Positions 7,152 to 7,198 of a stretch of DNA of 7,198 nt are shown one piece after another (positions within the stretch are counted from its first letter, which is position 1; every line of letters starts with the position of its first letter). The translations under genes were made by a program, and so were the position numbers. The stretch is from an uncultured Prevotella sp. (GTDB lineage: Bacteria; Bacteroidota; Bacteroidia; Bacteroidales; Bacteroidaceae), in assembly GCA_945788545.1 (NCBI GenBank), contig CALZMK010000070.1, positions 1 through 7,198 of the forward strand, written 5' to 3'. The notes under the pieces are model-generated. The model was not told the DNA's origin, searched no databases, and saw only the letters and a list, made by a program, of their open reading frames with translations.

Positions 7152-7198
7152 TAATCATTATTGCAACTAAATATTATTCATAATGGTATCTATATAGT

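Noticed and set aside
7152..7198. Possible terminator (CATTAT/ATAATG arms) or start of a new gene at the ATG at 7183
   Set aside because: The arms are 6 bp with a long AT-rich loop and no T-run. The ATG is followed by a stop after four codons, so neither call is supported.
1..7198. Search for mobile elements, CRISPR arrays, tRNAs, toxin-antitoxin pairs or a defence island
   Set aside because: No repeat array, transposase, integrase or tRNA-like sequence was seen. Almost all bases are explained by six genes from known families, and the gaps are too short for hidden genes.

Overview
The window reads as chromosomal DNA from a member of the Bacteroidales (Bacteroidota), possibly close to Prevotella. 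Two things suggest this. The promoters match the Bacteroidales pattern, a TAnnTTTG box at -7 with an optional TTTG near -33, and clear Shine-Dalgarno sequences are absent. The proteins also look like Bacteroidales versions of their families, including a NigD-like secreted protein end and a lipoprotein-like C1B cysteine peptidase. The genus is an inference.

Layout. (1) Positions 1-429, plus strand: the 3' part of a gene that begins outside the window, probably a NigD-like envelope protein. (2) Positions 416-1471, minus strand: an exported bleomycin-hydrolase-like (C1B) cysteine peptidase with all four active-site residues. It converges on gene 1, and the two coding sequences overlap by 14 bases at their 3' ends. 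(3) Positions 1472-1604: a 133-base divergent intergenic region with a promoter facing each way. (4) Positions 1605-7151, plus strand: four genes in the same direction with gaps of 14, 40 and 9 bases, probably one operon. They are a TrhP/YegQ-like U32 protein, SufE, the ComM/YifB AAA+ ATPase and the replication-restart helicase PriA. (5) Positions 7152-7198: a 47-base AT-rich tail with no gene, promoter or convincing terminator.

The operon mixes RNA modification (U32), iron-sulfur cluster assembly (SufE) and DNA recombination or fork restart (ComM, PriA). A working link is plausible for ComM and PriA, which both act on branched DNA. It is weaker for SufE and U32, where the U32 protein needs an Fe-S cluster. 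The minus-strand peptidase is a separate transcription unit acting outside the cytoplasm.

I found no tRNA, rRNA, insertion sequence, CRISPR array, phage gene or defence system. Apart from the truncated first gene, all genes are intact with their key residues. Nothing points to a new multi-gene system. The points most worth checking are the nearly leaderless start of the U32 gene, the overlapping convergent 3' ends, the compact exported C1B peptidase and the conservation of the sufE-comM-priA linkage.
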